Assembly (NCBI GenBank): GCA_002427745.1
Contig: DIYF01000043.1
Span: 1-42,277, forward strand
Direction of reading: 5' to 3'
Source of the DNA: Roseivirga sp. UBA6061
GTDB lineage: Bacteria > Bacteroidota > Bacteroidia > Cytophagales > Cyclobacteriaceae
Length of the DNA stretch: 42,277 nt
The stretch's first letter is position 1; every line of letters starts with the position of its first letter. The notes under the pieces are model-generated. The model was given only the letters and a program-made list of their open reading frames with translations, ran no database searches and had not been told where the DNA came from. Of the stretch, positions 25,455 through 34,855 are shown one piece after another. Both the position numbers and the translations under genes were made by a program.

Positions 25455-26996
25455 TTAGCCGGCCCAGCTTTCCCGGTCAAGGCTACGGTACTGAATGGCC
25501 TCTGCAAGATGTTCTATCCTGATTTCCTCACTACCTGCCAGGTCGGCTATGGTGCGGGATACCTTCAGAATGCGATCGTAGGCCCTGGCTGAAAGCCCCA
25601 GCTTATCCATGGCGGTTTTAAGCAAAATTTTACCGGCATCGTTGATTTTACAAACCTCTTTTACTTTCTGGCTGCCCATCATCGCATTGGAGTGAATCCT
25701 GCTGCCGTCCTGTTTAAAGCGCTGCTGTTGAATTTCCCGGGCGGCAATCACACGTTCCCGAATGGCTTCACTGCTCTCTGCTTTCCGGTCCTGGGTCATT
25801 TCATCAAAAGAAACAGGGGTTACTTCAACATGGAGGTCTATACGGTCCAGCAGTGGTCCCGAAACCTTATTAAGGTAGCGTTGTACATGGGTAGTACCGC
25901 AAACACACTCTTTTTCAGGGTGATTGTAATAGCCGCAGGGGCAGGGGTTCATGCTGGCAATCAGCATAAAATTAGAAGGGAAGTCTACTGAGATTCTGGC
26001 CCTTGAGATTGTCACTCTGCGCTCTTCCAGCGGCTGGCGCATTACTTCCAGTACAGTGCGCTTAAATTCCGGTAATTCGTCCAGAAAGAGTACACCATTA
26101 TGGGCCAGGGAAATTTCCCCGGGTTGTGGAATGCCACCACCGCCAACCAGTGCTACATCGCTCACAGTATGGTGGGGGCTTTGAAAAGGTCTGGTGGTGA
26201 TCAGGTCGCCATGGTGGCCCAGCTTACCGGCCACCGAATGGATTTTGGTAGTCTCCAGTGCCTCCTGCAGGCTCAGTGGAGGCAGAATGGAAGGGAGGCG
26301 CTTTGCCAGCATGGTTTTACCAGCCCCAGGAGGGCCGATCATAATCACATTATGACCACCGGCAGCTGCTATTTCCAGGGCCCGCTTAATATTCTCCTGA
26401 CCCTGTACATTGGCAAAATCTGCCTCATAGTTATTAATGTCGCTAAAGAATTTATCCCGGGTATCGTACTCTATGGGCTCAATGTTTCGGGTGCCGTCAA
26501 GAAACTCAATGGCTTCTGTAAGGTTCTCTACCCCTATGATATCCAGATTGTTGACAATAGCAGCTTCGTTGGCGTTTTCCAGAGGTAAGATGAAGCCTTT
26601 AAACCCTTTGTTACGGGCCTCGATGGCTATGGGTAAAACTCCCTTGATGGGACGTAGTTTGCCATCCAGTGCCAGCTCTCCCATGATTACATAATCTTCC
26701 AGAGACTCAGCACTGATCTGACCTGATGACTTGAGAATCCCCAGGGCCATGGGAAGGTCATAGGATGAACCCTCTTTGCGCACATCAGCCGGGGCCATAT
26801 TTACCACGATTCGCTTCCGAGGCATGCGAAAATCAAAGTATTTGAAAACGGATTCTATGCGGTGTTCGCTCTCCTTAACGGCATTGTCGGGCAGGCCGCT
26901 GAGCTTAAATTTGGTGCCCTGTACAATGTTGACCTCAATTGTAATGATTTGAGCATCTACACCAAAGACCGCACTTCCGTAGCCCTTAGACAGCAT
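25455..26996 (-). CDS. comM: YifB/ComM family Mg-chelatase-like AAA ATPase
   Basis: A 513-residue protein with the normal build of ComM: N-terminal Lon-protease-like fold (about 1-170, starting [20 protein letters not shown]), an AAA domain with Walker [14 protein letters not shown] and Walker [12 protein letters not shown], the insert [16 protein letters not shown] whose four Cys can bind zinc, sensor region [13 protein letters not shown], and the C-terminal helical lid with [19 protein letters not shown]. In naturally competent bacteria ComM is a helicase that promotes branch migration during transformation; in others its role is less clear. The start overlaps the gmhA stop by 11 nt. Confidence 0.95.
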   Translation of the reverse strand: MLSKGYGSAVFGVDAQIITIEVNIVQGTKFKLSGLPDNAVKESEHRIESVFKYFDFRMPRKRIVVNMAPADVRKEGSSYDLPMALGILKSSGQISAESLEDYVIMGELALDGKLRPIKGVLPIAIEARNKGFKGFILPLENANEAAIVNNLDIIGVENLTEAIEFLDGTRNIEPIEYDTRDKFFSDINNYEADFANVQGQENIKRALEIAAAGGHNVIMIGPPGAGKTMLAKRLPSILPPLSLQEALETTKIHSVAGKLGHHGDLITTRPFQSPHHTVSDVALVGGGGIPQPGEISLAHNGVLFLDELPEFKRTVLEVMRQPLEERRVTISRARISVDFPSNFMLIASMNPCPCGYYNHPEKECVCGTTHVQRYLNKVSGPLLDRIDLHVEVTPVSFDEMTQDRKAESSEAIRERVIAAREIQQQRFKQDGSRIHSNAMMGSQKVKEVCKINDAGKILLKTAMDKLGLSARAYDRILKVSRTIADLAGSEEIRIEHLAEAIQYRSLDRESWAG

Positions 26997-27573
26997 CCAC
27001 TGTATGTTTTTCTATCAGATTGATAAGAATGTGAATAACCTTAATATGAATCTCCTGAATACGATCGGCATAGCCCATATGCGGCACTCTGATTTCTACA
27101 TCTGCCAGCTCTGAAAGCTCTCCTCCATTGTTGCCGGTCAGGGCTACCACCACCATCTTTTTCTGCTTGGCAATCTCGGCAGCGCGAAGCACGTTTTTAC
27201 TGTTGCCACTGGTGCTGATACCCAGAATTACATCACCGGGTTTTCCAAGGCCCTCGATGAAGCGAGAAAAAATAAAGTCGTAGCCAAAGTCATTTGATAC
27301 ACAAGATATATGACTGGCATCGGATATGGCTATGGCTGGTAGTGCCTTTCTGTTTTCCCGGTAACGACCGGTAAGCTCTTCGGCAAAATGCATGGCATCG
27401 CAGTGCGAACCACCATTACCACAAGAAAATATCTTACCACCCTCTTTGATGCAATCTGCCATCTTTTGGGCGGCAGTCTCTATACTCCTGAGATTGTTGT
27501 CATTGCTGAGAAAATTCTCCAGCACCTTGGCAGCCTCTTGCAGTTCTTCAAGTATGAGGTTTTTATTATCCAT
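26986..27573 (-). CDS. gmhA: D-sedoheptulose 7-phosphate isomerase
   Basis: A 195-residue SIS-domain protein that matches GmhA over its full length. Visible motifs are [22 protein letters not shown], with His62 and Glu66 at the zinc-ligand positions; [14 protein letters not shown], the sugar-phosphate loop; and [13 protein letters not shown], whose Gln and His complete the metal site. It makes D-glycero-D-manno-heptose 7-phosphate for the LPS core. The remaining heptose genes (hldE, gmhB) are not in this window. It overlaps comM by 11 nt and follows the MsbA-like gene by 66 nt, so the three may be one transcript. Confidence 0.93.
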   Translation of the reverse strand: MDNKNLILEELQEAAKVLENFLSNDNNLRSIETAAQKMADCIKEGGKIFSCGNGGSHCDAMHFAEELTGRYRENRKALPAIAISDASHISCVSNDFGYDFIFSRFIEGLGKPGDVILGISTSGNSKNVLRAAEIAKQKKMVVVALTGNNGGELSELADVEIRVPHMGYADRIQEIHIKVIHILINLIEKHTVDAV

Positions 27574-27639
27574 GGAAGAAAGTTATTGAATCAAGAACTG
27601 AAATTATTATAGTTATTTCAATAGTTAATGCAAGAAAAA

Positions 27640-29472
27640 TTAAATACTCTGCATATTGATGAGTCGGGTGTAAGTGCCGTCCATTGCCATTAAGCTGTCA
27701 TGATCTCCACGCTCTATAATTTCTCCCTTTTGCATTACTAAAATTTCATCTGCATGCTGAATGGTGCTCAGTCTGTGGGCAATCACAATAGAAGTCCTGT
27801 TCTTCATCAGGTTGGTAATAGCCTGCTGTACCAGCTTTTCCGATTCCGTATCCAGGGCAGAAGTAGCCTCATCCAGAATAAGGATAGGAGGGTTTTTCAT
27901 TACCGCCCGGGCAATGCTCAGTCTTTGTCGTTGACCACCTGAGAGCTTGGAGCCTCTCTCCCCGATATTAGTCTGATAGCCGTCTTCAAGCGCCATAATG
28001 AAGTCATGAGCATTGGCAATTTTTGCCGCAGCAATAATATCTTCCTCTTTGGCGCCCGGCATGGCAAATGCGATATTTCTCGCAACCGTATCATTAAACA
28101 GAATGGACTCCTGGGTTACAATGCCCATCAGCGCCCGCAGCGAATCAATCTCTACCGCCTGCAGTGATACACCATCAATTTTGATTTGTCCCTCCGTAAC
28201 ATCATAGAAGCGCGGAACCAAATCTACCAGGGTGGATTTACCCGCTCCCGAAGAACCTACCAGGGCGATGGTCTTTCCCTTTTCAACGGTGAGATTAATG
28301 TCTTTCAGAATCTGTTCCTTTTCATAAGCAAAGCCCACCCCCTTAAACTCGATGGCATCCTTGAAGTCATTTTTGACAACAGGAGTCGCCTGATTCTGGA
28401 TTTTTGGCTGCTCGTCAATCAGGCGAAATACCCGCTCTGCAGAGGCAATACCCCGTTGAATGTTGCTGATAGACTGAGAAAGACTCTTGACCGGATTAAG
28501 AATCTGACTGAAAACGATGATATAGACGAACAGTTCACTAGCCTTCATATCAGACTCTCCATTCAGTACAAGAGTACCTCCGTAAACTAATAAGGTGGCT
28601 ACTACCGAAATACCGAGAAACTGAGAGGTGGGAGAGGCCAGTTCGTTTTTCCGGGCCATTGAGATATTTACTTTTCGGTAAGTAGTGGTTTCTTTATTGA
28701 AAGTTTCGTTGACGTACCCTCTCGCATTAAAAGCCTTGATAATGCGCATACCGGAGAATACTTCATCCATTATATTGACAATTCTTCCCAAAGATTCCTG
28801 ACTCAGGATGGCTTTTTTCTTGAGACGCTTCACAATTTCTGAAATCAAAACGCCCATAATGGCAAAAAAGACCAGTGTGAAGAGTGTCAGTTCTACTGAT
28901 GTAATAAAGAGGTAAGACAATAAAACAATGATTGTCATCGGTTCCCTGAAAAGTACTTTTATAGCGCTAACTACGGTGATTTCTATTTCCTGAATATCAT
29001 TGGTCATACGGGACATAATGTCTCCCTTGCGTTCACCAGAGAAAAAATCAAGATGAAGTCCTGTAGTATTCAGAAATATCTTGTTCCGTACTTTTTGAAT
29101 AACGTTCGCACGGACAACTCCCATGATTACATTAGATATATAGGTAAACAGGTTGGAAAGTAAAGCGGAGAAACCAATTACGATGCTGACATAAATGAGA
29201 GTACTTCCTTTTCCATATGTCTCTTTCACAGAAATGAACTTTTGATAAAAGAGGCTTGTGAAATACTCTGGATTAAACCCTCTGGGAACCTCCCTTGCCA
29301 ATTTCTCCAACTCTTCAGGTTTGATAGTATCGAAAATGATAGCAAAAACTGGCTCTAATAAAGTGAAGTTTAGCAGGTTAAATAATATCGCCAGAAAGGC
29401 AAACACTGCGTACTGGGGGAAATGCTTATGGTAGGGTTTGGCAAACCCCAGAACTCTTCGGAATGTCTTCAT
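27640..29472 (-). CDS. MsbA-like ABC transporter (fused permease-ATPase)
   Basis: A 610-residue half-transporter. Six membrane helices (about 20-330) are followed by an ATPase with Walker A GSSGAGKSTLVD, signature LSGGQRQR, Walker B ILILDEATSALD and the H-loop IVIAHRLST. The domain order and length match MsbA-type lipid A flippases and related multidrug exporters. The loop between helices one and two (about 45-90) is longer than in E. coli MsbA. Its place between an outer-membrane barrel gene and gmhA supports a role in lipid A/LPS export, though Bacteroidota genomes carry several such paralogues and the substrate is not certain. Confidence 0.88.
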   Translation of the reverse strand: MKTFRRVLGFAKPYHKHFPQYAVFAFLAILFNLLNFTLLEPVFAIIFDTIKPEELEKLAREVPRGFNPEYFTSLFYQKFISVKETYGKGSTLIYVSIVIGFSALLSNLFTYISNVIMGVVRANVIQKVRNKIFLNTTGLHLDFFSGERKGDIMSRMTNDIQEIEITVVSAIKVLFREPMTIIVLLSYLFITSVELTLFTLVFFAIMGVLISEIVKRLKKKAILSQESLGRIVNIMDEVFSGMRIIKAFNARGYVNETFNKETTTYRKVNISMARKNELASPTSQFLGISVVATLLVYGGTLVLNGESDMKASELFVYIIVFSQILNPVKSLSQSISNIQRGIASAERVFRLIDEQPKIQNQATPVVKNDFKDAIEFKGVGFAYEKEQILKDINLTVEKGKTIALVGSSGAGKSTLVDLVPRFYDVTEGQIKIDGVSLQAVEIDSLRALMGIVTQESILFNDTVARNIAFAMPGAKEEDIIAAAKIANAHDFIMALEDGYQTNIGERGSKLSGGQRQRLSIARAVMKNPPILILDEATSALDTESEKLVQQAITNLMKNRTSIVIAHRLSTIQHADEILVMQKGEIIERGDHDSLMAMDGTYTRLINMQSI

Positions 29473-29520
29473 AAATCCTATAGAAGGCGCAAGTTATGCA
29501 TAATCTTGATATACGCAGTG

Positions 29521-31176
29521 CTAGAACTCGTGTTGACGGGTAGGTAGGTTCCAGCGAAGTGATAACATCGGGATGATGCCATCGCTGCTTCTGCTGCTGT
29601 CATCACTCTCGAAGTTGCGATAGATAAAGCGGGCATCGATAAAAAGATTGTGTATCAGCATATAAGAACCTGACAGCTCTATATAGGTATTGGTATTACC
29701 CACTCCCTGTCCTATGCTGTTGCCTGTATCACTTACCCGGGTATCTGTACTCCGCAGTAAATTCCCGCCATAGTTGAGGTTCTGATCATCATCTCCTCCT
29801 GTGCTTCGGATGATCTTGCCGGTAACATAAAGTTTGTTGATGGGCTGGTACCTTGCAGTTAAGACTACTTCCCTGAAGTTGGCACCCAGCGGATGAGCAA
29901 GAGGGTTTCTGAAGTTGGTATAGCTTAAGGCAGGCAATTCATAAGCATAGAAGTAAGGTCTGGCCAGGTTGAATTCTACCTGAAGGTCAAGCGTAGCAAT
30001 ATCGAAAGCATCGATGTACTTGCCTCCCAGCTGTGCTCCGAATTTATTTCTCCAGCTGCCATCTCCTGAGCGAAGTTCTTCTATCAGAAATTCATCTAAC
30101 AGAAACTGCCCGTAAATCTGGTAGCGGTTTTTGATGTTCCATTTAAAGTCCATGCCCAGAAGAATGTTGTCCGGGCTACCTCTTTGTTGTTCAATGGCTC
30201 TGTAAAAGACAATGGGGTTGAAGTAGTTGATATTGGCTTTAGGAGATATGATGGTTTCGTAAAGCCCCAGTTCAAAGTTGGGTGTGATATTGACTCCCAG
30301 CCTGTGAAAAGCCATATACTTGTTGGGGTAGTCTCCGTCAGCAGGTCCTCCGCCTCCGAAAATGATGTCTTCCGTCAGCTCAGCAAAAAGGTTAGTGTAT
30401 TGAAAGGGACCGAGCCGCGTATTGATTTTGAGAAACAGGTAGGGACTGGAGAAGTCAGACAGTACCATCGATCTCAATCCATTGCCTATAAAGTTCTTGT
30501 CATAGCCGGCTTGTACATCGATGCTTGGCGTCAGATTAAAAGTGAAATAGCCTCTGGCATGGGTCAGATCGTGCACATTGCCGTCCTCTTTCCAGAAACC
30601 CTCATTGGGGAAGGCCCTGGCAGAAAGCACCCGGTCACTCACATAATCAGCAAACCTGGCCTGTGTAGTGGTGAGAAAGGTGTAGAATCCTATTTTACCA
30701 TCTATCATTCCCTGTGCCTCGACACCACGGGTATTGGTATATACAGTGCCGTCCTGGTTGCCGTCATTGCCTGCCAGGAAGTCTGCCACCGGATTAATTC
30801 TCAGACTAAAGTTGTCGGACTCATAGAACAGAAAGTCAGATTTCTTGTTGTAAGCCAGGTTCCACCAGTTTTTGTCATTCGCATTGTATTCAGACTTTGT
30901 CCACTGCCAGTTGTCATTATACAGGTATTGAAAATTGAACTGATCCTGGGGAGAGAGCGAGTCGTATTTGGTTTTTACATGAGCCAGAAAAGTGCTCAGG
31001 TCAGATCTCCGAACCGGTTTGAATGTAGTTGGAAAGAGGTTTTGCTTGTCCTGGTACTTAATCTGAAAACGGTCTACCAGATGGTAGTAATCACGATTAT
31101 AAGGAACAAAAGTGCTTTGGGCTGAAACAGAGCTATAAGTAAGGAGAATGGTGAATAGGCAAAGAAAAAATCTCAT
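29521..31176 (-). CDS. Outer-membrane beta-barrel protein, Wzi-like
   Basis: A 551-residue protein with a signal peptide (residues 1-19, ending SSVSAQ). The mature start STFVPYNRDYYHLVDRFQIK and the following domain with FKPVRRSDLSTFL are typical of a Bacteroidota family often labelled capsule-assembly Wzi-like. From about residue 110 on, alternating aromatic-rich strands continue to the C-terminal PMLSLRWNLPTRQHEF, as expected for a barrel of about 16-18 strands. Wzi proteins help anchor capsule at the surface, but this family is distant and the capsule link is weak; no capsule genes are nearby. It lies 48 nt upstream of the MsbA-like gene. Confidence 0.7.
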   Translation of the reverse strand: MRFFLCLFTILLTYSSVSAQSTFVPYNRDYYHLVDRFQIKYQDKQNLFPTTFKPVRRSDLSTFLAHVKTKYDSLSPQDQFNFQYLYNDNWQWTKSEYNANDKNWWNLAYNKKSDFLFYESDNFSLRINPVADFLAGNDGNQDGTVYTNTRGVEAQGMIDGKIGFYTFLTTTQARFADYVSDRVLSARAFPNEGFWKEDGNVHDLTHARGYFTFNLTPSIDVQAGYDKNFIGNGLRSMVLSDFSSPYLFLKINTRLGPFQYTNLFAELTEDIIFGGGGPADGDYPNKYMAFHRLGVNITPNFELGLYETIISPKANINYFNPIVFYRAIEQQRGSPDNILLGMDFKWNIKNRYQIYGQFLLDEFLIEELRSGDGSWRNKFGAQLGGKYIDAFDIATLDLQVEFNLARPYFYAYELPALSYTNFRNPLAHPLGANFREVVLTARYQPINKLYVTGKIIRSTGGDDDQNLNYGGNLLRSTDTRVSDTGNSIGQGVGNTNTYIELSGSYMLIHNLFIDARFIYRNFESDDSSRSSDGIIPMLSLRWNLPTRQHEF

Positions 31177-31317
31177 ATCGCAATATTAGAAAACAATTGC
31201 CAATACCAGAAAATACGGTGATCTGATAGTTTTCTTTACTTTTAGAAAAACATAGTTTACAATAAGTACGTTATACTTGACATAAAGTAAAGTTGATTTT
31301 AACAAAAACTCAAAAAA

Positions 31318-31446
31318 ATGAAGGTATTCAAAAAGACAAAACCCGGTCCTGATTCTATTTTAGGACAGATATTCAGTTTTCTTTTAAAGGCTCTGGTTGT
31401 ATTAGGAGTATTCACCCTGGTCTTTTCACTTACGAATATGATGTAA
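31318..31446 (+). CDS. 42-residue single-helix membrane peptide
   Basis: The frame from the ATG at 31318 to TAA at 31444 encodes a basic start (MKVFKKTKPGPDSI) and one membrane helix (about 15-40, containing FLLKALVVLGVFTLVFSL). The next gene begins directly after its stop codon with no spacer. The signal-like charge pattern, the match in topology to the neighbour and this tight packing support it as a real small gene. Function unknown. Confidence 0.6.
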   Translation: MKVFKKTKPGPDSILGQIFSFLLKALVVLGVFTLVFSLTNMM

Positions 31447-31845
31447 ATGATGAAGTTATTGCTTCCCAGTGCATTCAGGACTATCGGGTTAATCATGTGT
31501 GCCTCGAGCCTGCTGTATGTGTTCGTGCTTATATTCATGAATTTTGGCTCAGATGGTACCAACTTATGGATACTCGAAATTCCCTGGCAGCTTTTTATGG
31601 TTTCTATGGTCTTCGTGATTTCCGCCAGGCGAAGGGTAGAAGATGAAATGATTGCGACCCTGAGGCTTGCGGCTTTCCAGAGAGGGCTTTACCTGGGGGT
31701 AATTATTTCGTTTTCATATTTCGTGTTAAACCTTATGGGATTAGACTTTCGTTTACTCAAAGCGTTGCACGGTATTAACTTTATACTATTATATGTAGTC
31801 TTGTCATTTGAGTATCAACTCAGAAAGCTGAACCATGAAGAATAG
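31447..31845 (+). CDS. Four-helix membrane protein, DUF2975-like arrangement
   Basis: A 132-residue protein with four predicted membrane helices (about 8-32, 44-60, 80-98 and 102-122) and a basic loop SARRRVEDEMIATLRLAAFQ in the middle. It starts immediately after the 42-residue peptide gene and overlaps the XRE gene by 11 nt. A small four-helix membrane protein overlapping a 65-70 residue YozG-like XRE repressor is a recurring pair in bacteria (DUF2975 type). I cannot confirm membership from the sequence. The role may be to control the regulator at the membrane, which is inference. Confidence 0.72.
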   Translation: MMKLLLPSAFRTIGLIMCASSLLYVFVLIFMNFGSDGTNLWILEIPWQLFMVSMVFVISARRRVEDEMIATLRLAAFQRGLYLGVIISFSYFVLNLMGLDFRLLKALHGINFILLYVVLSFEYQLRKLNHEE

Positions 31846-32035
31846 CATTAAAGTAGAGCGGGCTAAAAAGGATATAACCCAGGCAGATCTGGCCAAGGTG
31901 ATTGGCGTTTCCCGGCAGACGATTAATGCTATCGAAAAGAATAAGTATGTACCCTCTACTGTGCTGGCGATTAAGCTGGCACAACACTTTGAAGTAGCCG
32001 TGATGGATATTTTTACCCTGGAGGAAAATGATTAG
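31835..32035 (+). CDS. XRE-family (Cro/YozG-like) transcriptional regulator
   Basis: A 66-residue protein that is only a helix-turn-helix domain: ITQADLAKVIGVSRQTINAI EKNKYVPSTVLAIKLAQHFE (about 13-53), ending VMDIFTLEEND. The DIFTLEE tail is typical of the small YozG-type repressors. It overlaps the membrane-protein gene by 11 nt, so both are made together. It probably controls its own operon; no operator is obvious. Confidence 0.9.
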   Translation: MKNSIKVERAKKDITQADLAKVIGVSRQTINAIEKNKYVPSTVLAIKLAQHFEVAVMDIFTLEEND

Positions 32036-32043
32036 GGTAAGCA

Positions 32044-32074
32044 TTGCCAGTAAAAAAAGAATTAGCTACATTTG
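32044..32074 (+). promoter_or_regulatory. Promoter of rpmE2
   Basis: TTG (32044-32046), a 20-nt spacer and TACATTTG (32067-32074) fit the Bacteroidota promoter consensus exactly. Transcription would begin near 32081, about 30 nt before the ATG at 32110. The box lies inside the possible upstream extension of the frame, which supports the ATG at 32110. Confidence 0.75.
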
Positions 32075-32109
32075 CAGTCCTTTTTGAGGGAAGTATAATT
32101 AAGAACGCA

Positions 32110-32358
32110 ATGAAAAACGATATTCATCCTGATTATAAGCCAGTTGTATTTTACGATACATCAAGCGAATTCAAATTCATGACGAAGTCTACTATGACTT
32201 CTAAGGAAACAATAGAGTGGGAAGATGGCAATACTTACCCTTTAATTAAAGTGGAAGTTTCTTCGGCATCACACCCTTTCTACACTGGTAAGAAACTGTT
32301 TGTGGATACTGCCGGTAGAGTTGAGAAATTCAACAAAAGATACAAGGCTAAGAAATAA
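32110..32358 (+). CDS. rpmE2: 50S ribosomal protein L31, type B
   Basis: An 82-residue protein from the ATG at 32110: [20 protein letters not shown], then [42 protein letters not shown]. It has no Cys residues, so it is the zinc-independent (C-minus, type B) form, a little longer than the zinc form. In many bacteria the type B gene replaces the zinc form when zinc is scarce; here no Zur-like site was seen and the gene has a plain consensus promoter, so constitutive expression is likely. A hairpin terminator follows. Confidence 0.96.
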   Translation: MKNDIHPDYKPVVFYDTSSEFKFMTKSTMTSKETIEWEDGNTYPLIKVEVSSASHPFYTGKKLFVDTAGRVEKFNKRYKAKK

Positions 32359-32381
32359 GCGTTACCTGGCGCAAAGAAATA

Positions 32382-32414
32382 GAAAGCCTCAATGCAAGTG
32401 CATTGAGGCTTTTC
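32382..32414 (+). terminator. Terminator after rpmE2
   Basis: AAAGCCTCAATGCA (32383-32396) is perfectly matched by TGCATTGAGGCTTT (32399-32412). The T run is short (TTTT), and the element may work in both directions, also ending the convergent sensor gene at 32439. Confidence 0.85.
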
Positions 32415-32438
32415 GTGTTTATATGGAAGAAGAGGATT

Positions 32439-34841
32439 TTAGAGTTCTTTAAAAGCAGCGAGCAGTTTTTTGGTTTCAGAAGCCCAGTTGTCCATACGTG
32501 TTTGTCGCTCTCTCTTTTGCTTTTCATAGTATTCCTTTGTGAGAAGACTCAATTCAAAAGCATGCCCTTTGAGATTTCTGGTAGACTTGCCAACTACCAC
32601 CCACCAGCAATGTGCAAAATCTGAAGGTTCGTATTGAGCCATTTCCGCGTTTGGGGTAAGTTCATTATCTATCCGTATTTGATAAACCTTTGGGTTAAGC
32701 CATCTGTCAGATACTTCCTTGGGTACCGGACGCTGAGCTTGCTGCGGGAAGGGTTTTCTGGTAAAGCCCATGAGCGCTTTCTTCTGACTGGAGGAAAGCT
32801 CAGTACCGGTTTTCGTTACCACAGCCCCGGACTGCTTAGTGAAAACAACCTTTTCCCGATCAAGGCTAATGCTTTTGAAAGCAAAACCTGAGGGGAATTT
32901 CCAGTTGAAGGAGGTTTCAGTGTTTGCCTTGGGGAATCTGCTAAGGCCCAATGATCCGGAACCGGCTGCCGAGGTATAGATGCCGGGAGTCAGAGGTTTG
33001 CCATTTCTTAAAATTTTATAGTGCAGTCGTCCGAACATTTCGTTGTCCCTGCCAATACGTGCAATAGGGCTGCCTTTTATCAGGTCCTGCCCCTTTGTTA
33101 CCAATATCTCATCGAGTTTCGCATACATCGTTTCATGCAGGTCATCATGCCTGATTTTAATGTAGTTGCCGTAGCTTTTGTGGTTGTTCACCACCTCTGT
33201 TACAGTTCCTGCCGCTGTGGCTTTTACAGTAGTATTGGGTGTGGTGAAGAACTCAGTCCCGATTGTAGTATCGAAAACGGAAGAAGGGGTTATGTTCATG
33301 CCGGGCGCCATGCCGGTAAAGGTCATGTAATTGCCGGGAGTTGCTTCTACAGGCGAGATATCGGGTCTTTTATCAAGGGATGCCGGTATGTCCAAGGCTC
33401 TCGGATAGGCCCAGGGAATGACTACTCCTTCTTTATTCGGGCTGTCAGAAGAAGGTAAATTGATATAGGCATAAGGGTCTACCCACTCATCTGATTTGGA
33501 AACGGCATAGTGAACACGGTTGATTTTAGAAGCCAGCGCAGAAGTACGCATACTCATACCAATTGTTCCGAGCAGGTCTCCACGCTTTACTTTTTCACCT
33601 TTGCTTACCTCGATATTACTCAATGAGGCGTAAAGGGTTCTGGTGTCAGAGCCATGGTCAATCAGAACAAAGTTTCCGTATTTCTTATCACCTTCAGAAG
33701 CCTCCAGAACGGTGCCGTCAGCTGTGGCCACCACGGTACGTCCGGCTTTGGCTGTAATGTCTATTCCCGGATAAAAATCATCTAAATAGAGCTTAAAGGT
33801 ACTTCTTGACTCGGCAACATTGATTGAACTGTTGACTGAGGCAATCGGTATGCCGGTCGGAGTTTCAGAGTTAACCGAAATAGTCTTTTGGGTGGTCTCT
33901 GCGAAAACCGCGGGCCGTGGTTTTAGATTTACGGCCAGTGTAAAGAAGGTACCGGCCACGGTAGTTATCAGCAATAGCACTCTCACAGTTGCTGCTTTCG
34001 ATGAGGTTGATTTATGCATCATAGTGAATCTGTTTTTTATGAACGAAAAATCTGAAGGGCTCACCAGTGGTGTTTTATGTGTCACTCTGCTGGCAAAATT
34101 TAGAATAAGCTTTTGGTAGGTTCGGCTGTCACCGAATTGTGTCAGTACCTGCGAATCGGCAATGTATTCATGGTTGAGCCTGATGTATTTTCCCAGCGCA
34201 TAGTACAGGGGGTTAAACCACAGTATGACGCGCAGCAACTCAAGAAGAATTATATCTACAGAGTGCCAGTCATGGGCATGAGCCAGTTCATGACTTAGCA
34301 GGTGCTTTCTGGTTATGGGATTGCCATAATCTTCTTCTCCGATAAAAATGAGCCGAAAGAAACTGTAGGCAGTAGCACTTCCTTTAAGCAAAATAACACG
34401 GTGACCCTCATAGGTCTTATGTTCTGATGTGCTCGCAAGCCTTCTGATACGATGAATGTTGGTAAGAAACCGTTTCAGCAAAACCAGAATAGTCAGAGCA
34501 TAAACCGCCAGTATCAACATGGGCCAGCGTACAGTGGGGGCCGGGGTATTGGTGACTACCTCACCTTCCACTGGTAGATGCGCTTCTGCTTCATCAGAGG
34601 TTGCTATATCTGACAGGATGAATGGAGCCACTACCGGTGCATCTGCCACTTTACGTTCTATGATCGGGGCCTGACCGTAGTAGATATCTATCTGGCTTAG
34701 AGGTAGCATCAAGGGTAATACCAGGCAGGCAAGCAGGTAAAACCTTTTGAACCGGTGCAGGGAGGTTCTGGCCAGGGTAAACCGATAGATCAGTAGCATA
34801 ACGGCCAGACAAACGCTGGATTCTATAAGATAGATAACCAT
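32439..34841 (-). CDS. M56 (BlaR1-type) sensor protease with two degenerate LytM domains
   Basis: An 800-residue protein. The membrane part has helices at about 4-22, 33-48, 106-125 and 286-304, and the cytoplasmic M56 zinc site LLSHELAHAHDWH (His184, Glu185, His188) plus NHEYIAD. The outside part holds two LytM/M23 folds. Domain one (about 352-460) has YPGID where the family has HxGxD, and RVHY instead of HxHF. Domain two (about 505-622) has TIGTE and RLHY. Each has lost the first His of both motifs; domain two also has Glu for Asp. A C-terminal domain (about 640-800), with RWLNPKVYQIRIDNELTPNA, is shared with the neighbour. It is read 14 nt after that paralogue and likely relays a cell-wall signal to the BlaI-like repressor. 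Confidence 0.88.
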   Translation of the reverse strand: MVIYLIESSVCLAVMLLIYRFTLARTSLHRFKRFYLLACLVLPLMLPLSQIDIYYGQAPIIERKVADAPVVAPFILSDIATSDEAEAHLPVEGEVVTNTPAPTVRWPMLILAVYALTILVLLKRFLTNIHRIRRLASTSEHKTYEGHRVILLKGSATAYSFFRLIFIGEEDYGNPITRKHLLSHELAHAHDWHSVDIILLELLRVILWFNPLYYALGKYIRLNHEYIADSQVLTQFGDSRTYQKLILNFASRVTHKTPLVSPSDFSFIKNRFTMMHKSTSSKAATVRVLLLITTVAGTFFTLAVNLKPRPAVFAETTQKTISVNSETPTGIPIASVNSSINVAESRSTFKLYLDDFYPGIDITAKAGRTVVATADGTVLEASEGDKKYGNFVLIDHGSDTRTLYASLSNIEVSKGEKVKRGDLLGTIGMSMRTSALASKINRVHYAVSKSDEWVDPYAYINLPSSDSPNKEGVVIPWAYPRALDIPASLDKRPDISPVEATPGNYMTFTGMAPGMNITPSSVFDTTIGTEFFTTPNTTVKATAAGTVTEVVNNHKSYGNYIKIRHDDLHETMYAKLDEILVTKGQDLIKGSPIARIGRDNEMFGRLHYKILRNGKPLTPGIYTSAAGSGSLGLSRFPKANTETSFNWKFPSGFAFKSISLDREKVVFTKQSGAVVTKTGTELSSSQKKALMGFTRKPFPQQAQRPVPKEVSDRWLNPKVYQIRIDNELTPNAEMAQYEPSDFAHCWWVVVGKSTRNLKGHAFELSLLTKEYYEKQKRERQTRMDNWASETKKLLAAFKEL

Positions 34842-34855
34842 GTAGATTTCAGCTT

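Noticed and set aside
27599..27620. TGAAAT/ATTTCA inverted repeat between the MsbA-like gene and gmhA
   Set aside because: A/T-rich with short arms and a 10-nt spacer; expected by chance in such a gap.
30184..31125. A 313-codon open frame on the plus strand opposite the Wzi-like gene
   Set aside because: It lies entirely antisense to a well-supported barrel gene with signal peptide, has no recognisable domain or signal and looks like a shadow of codon bias.
32044..32109. Upstream extension of the rpmE2 frame
   Set aside because: It contains the consensus promoter, begins with a non-ATG codon, and the family starts at MKNDIHP.
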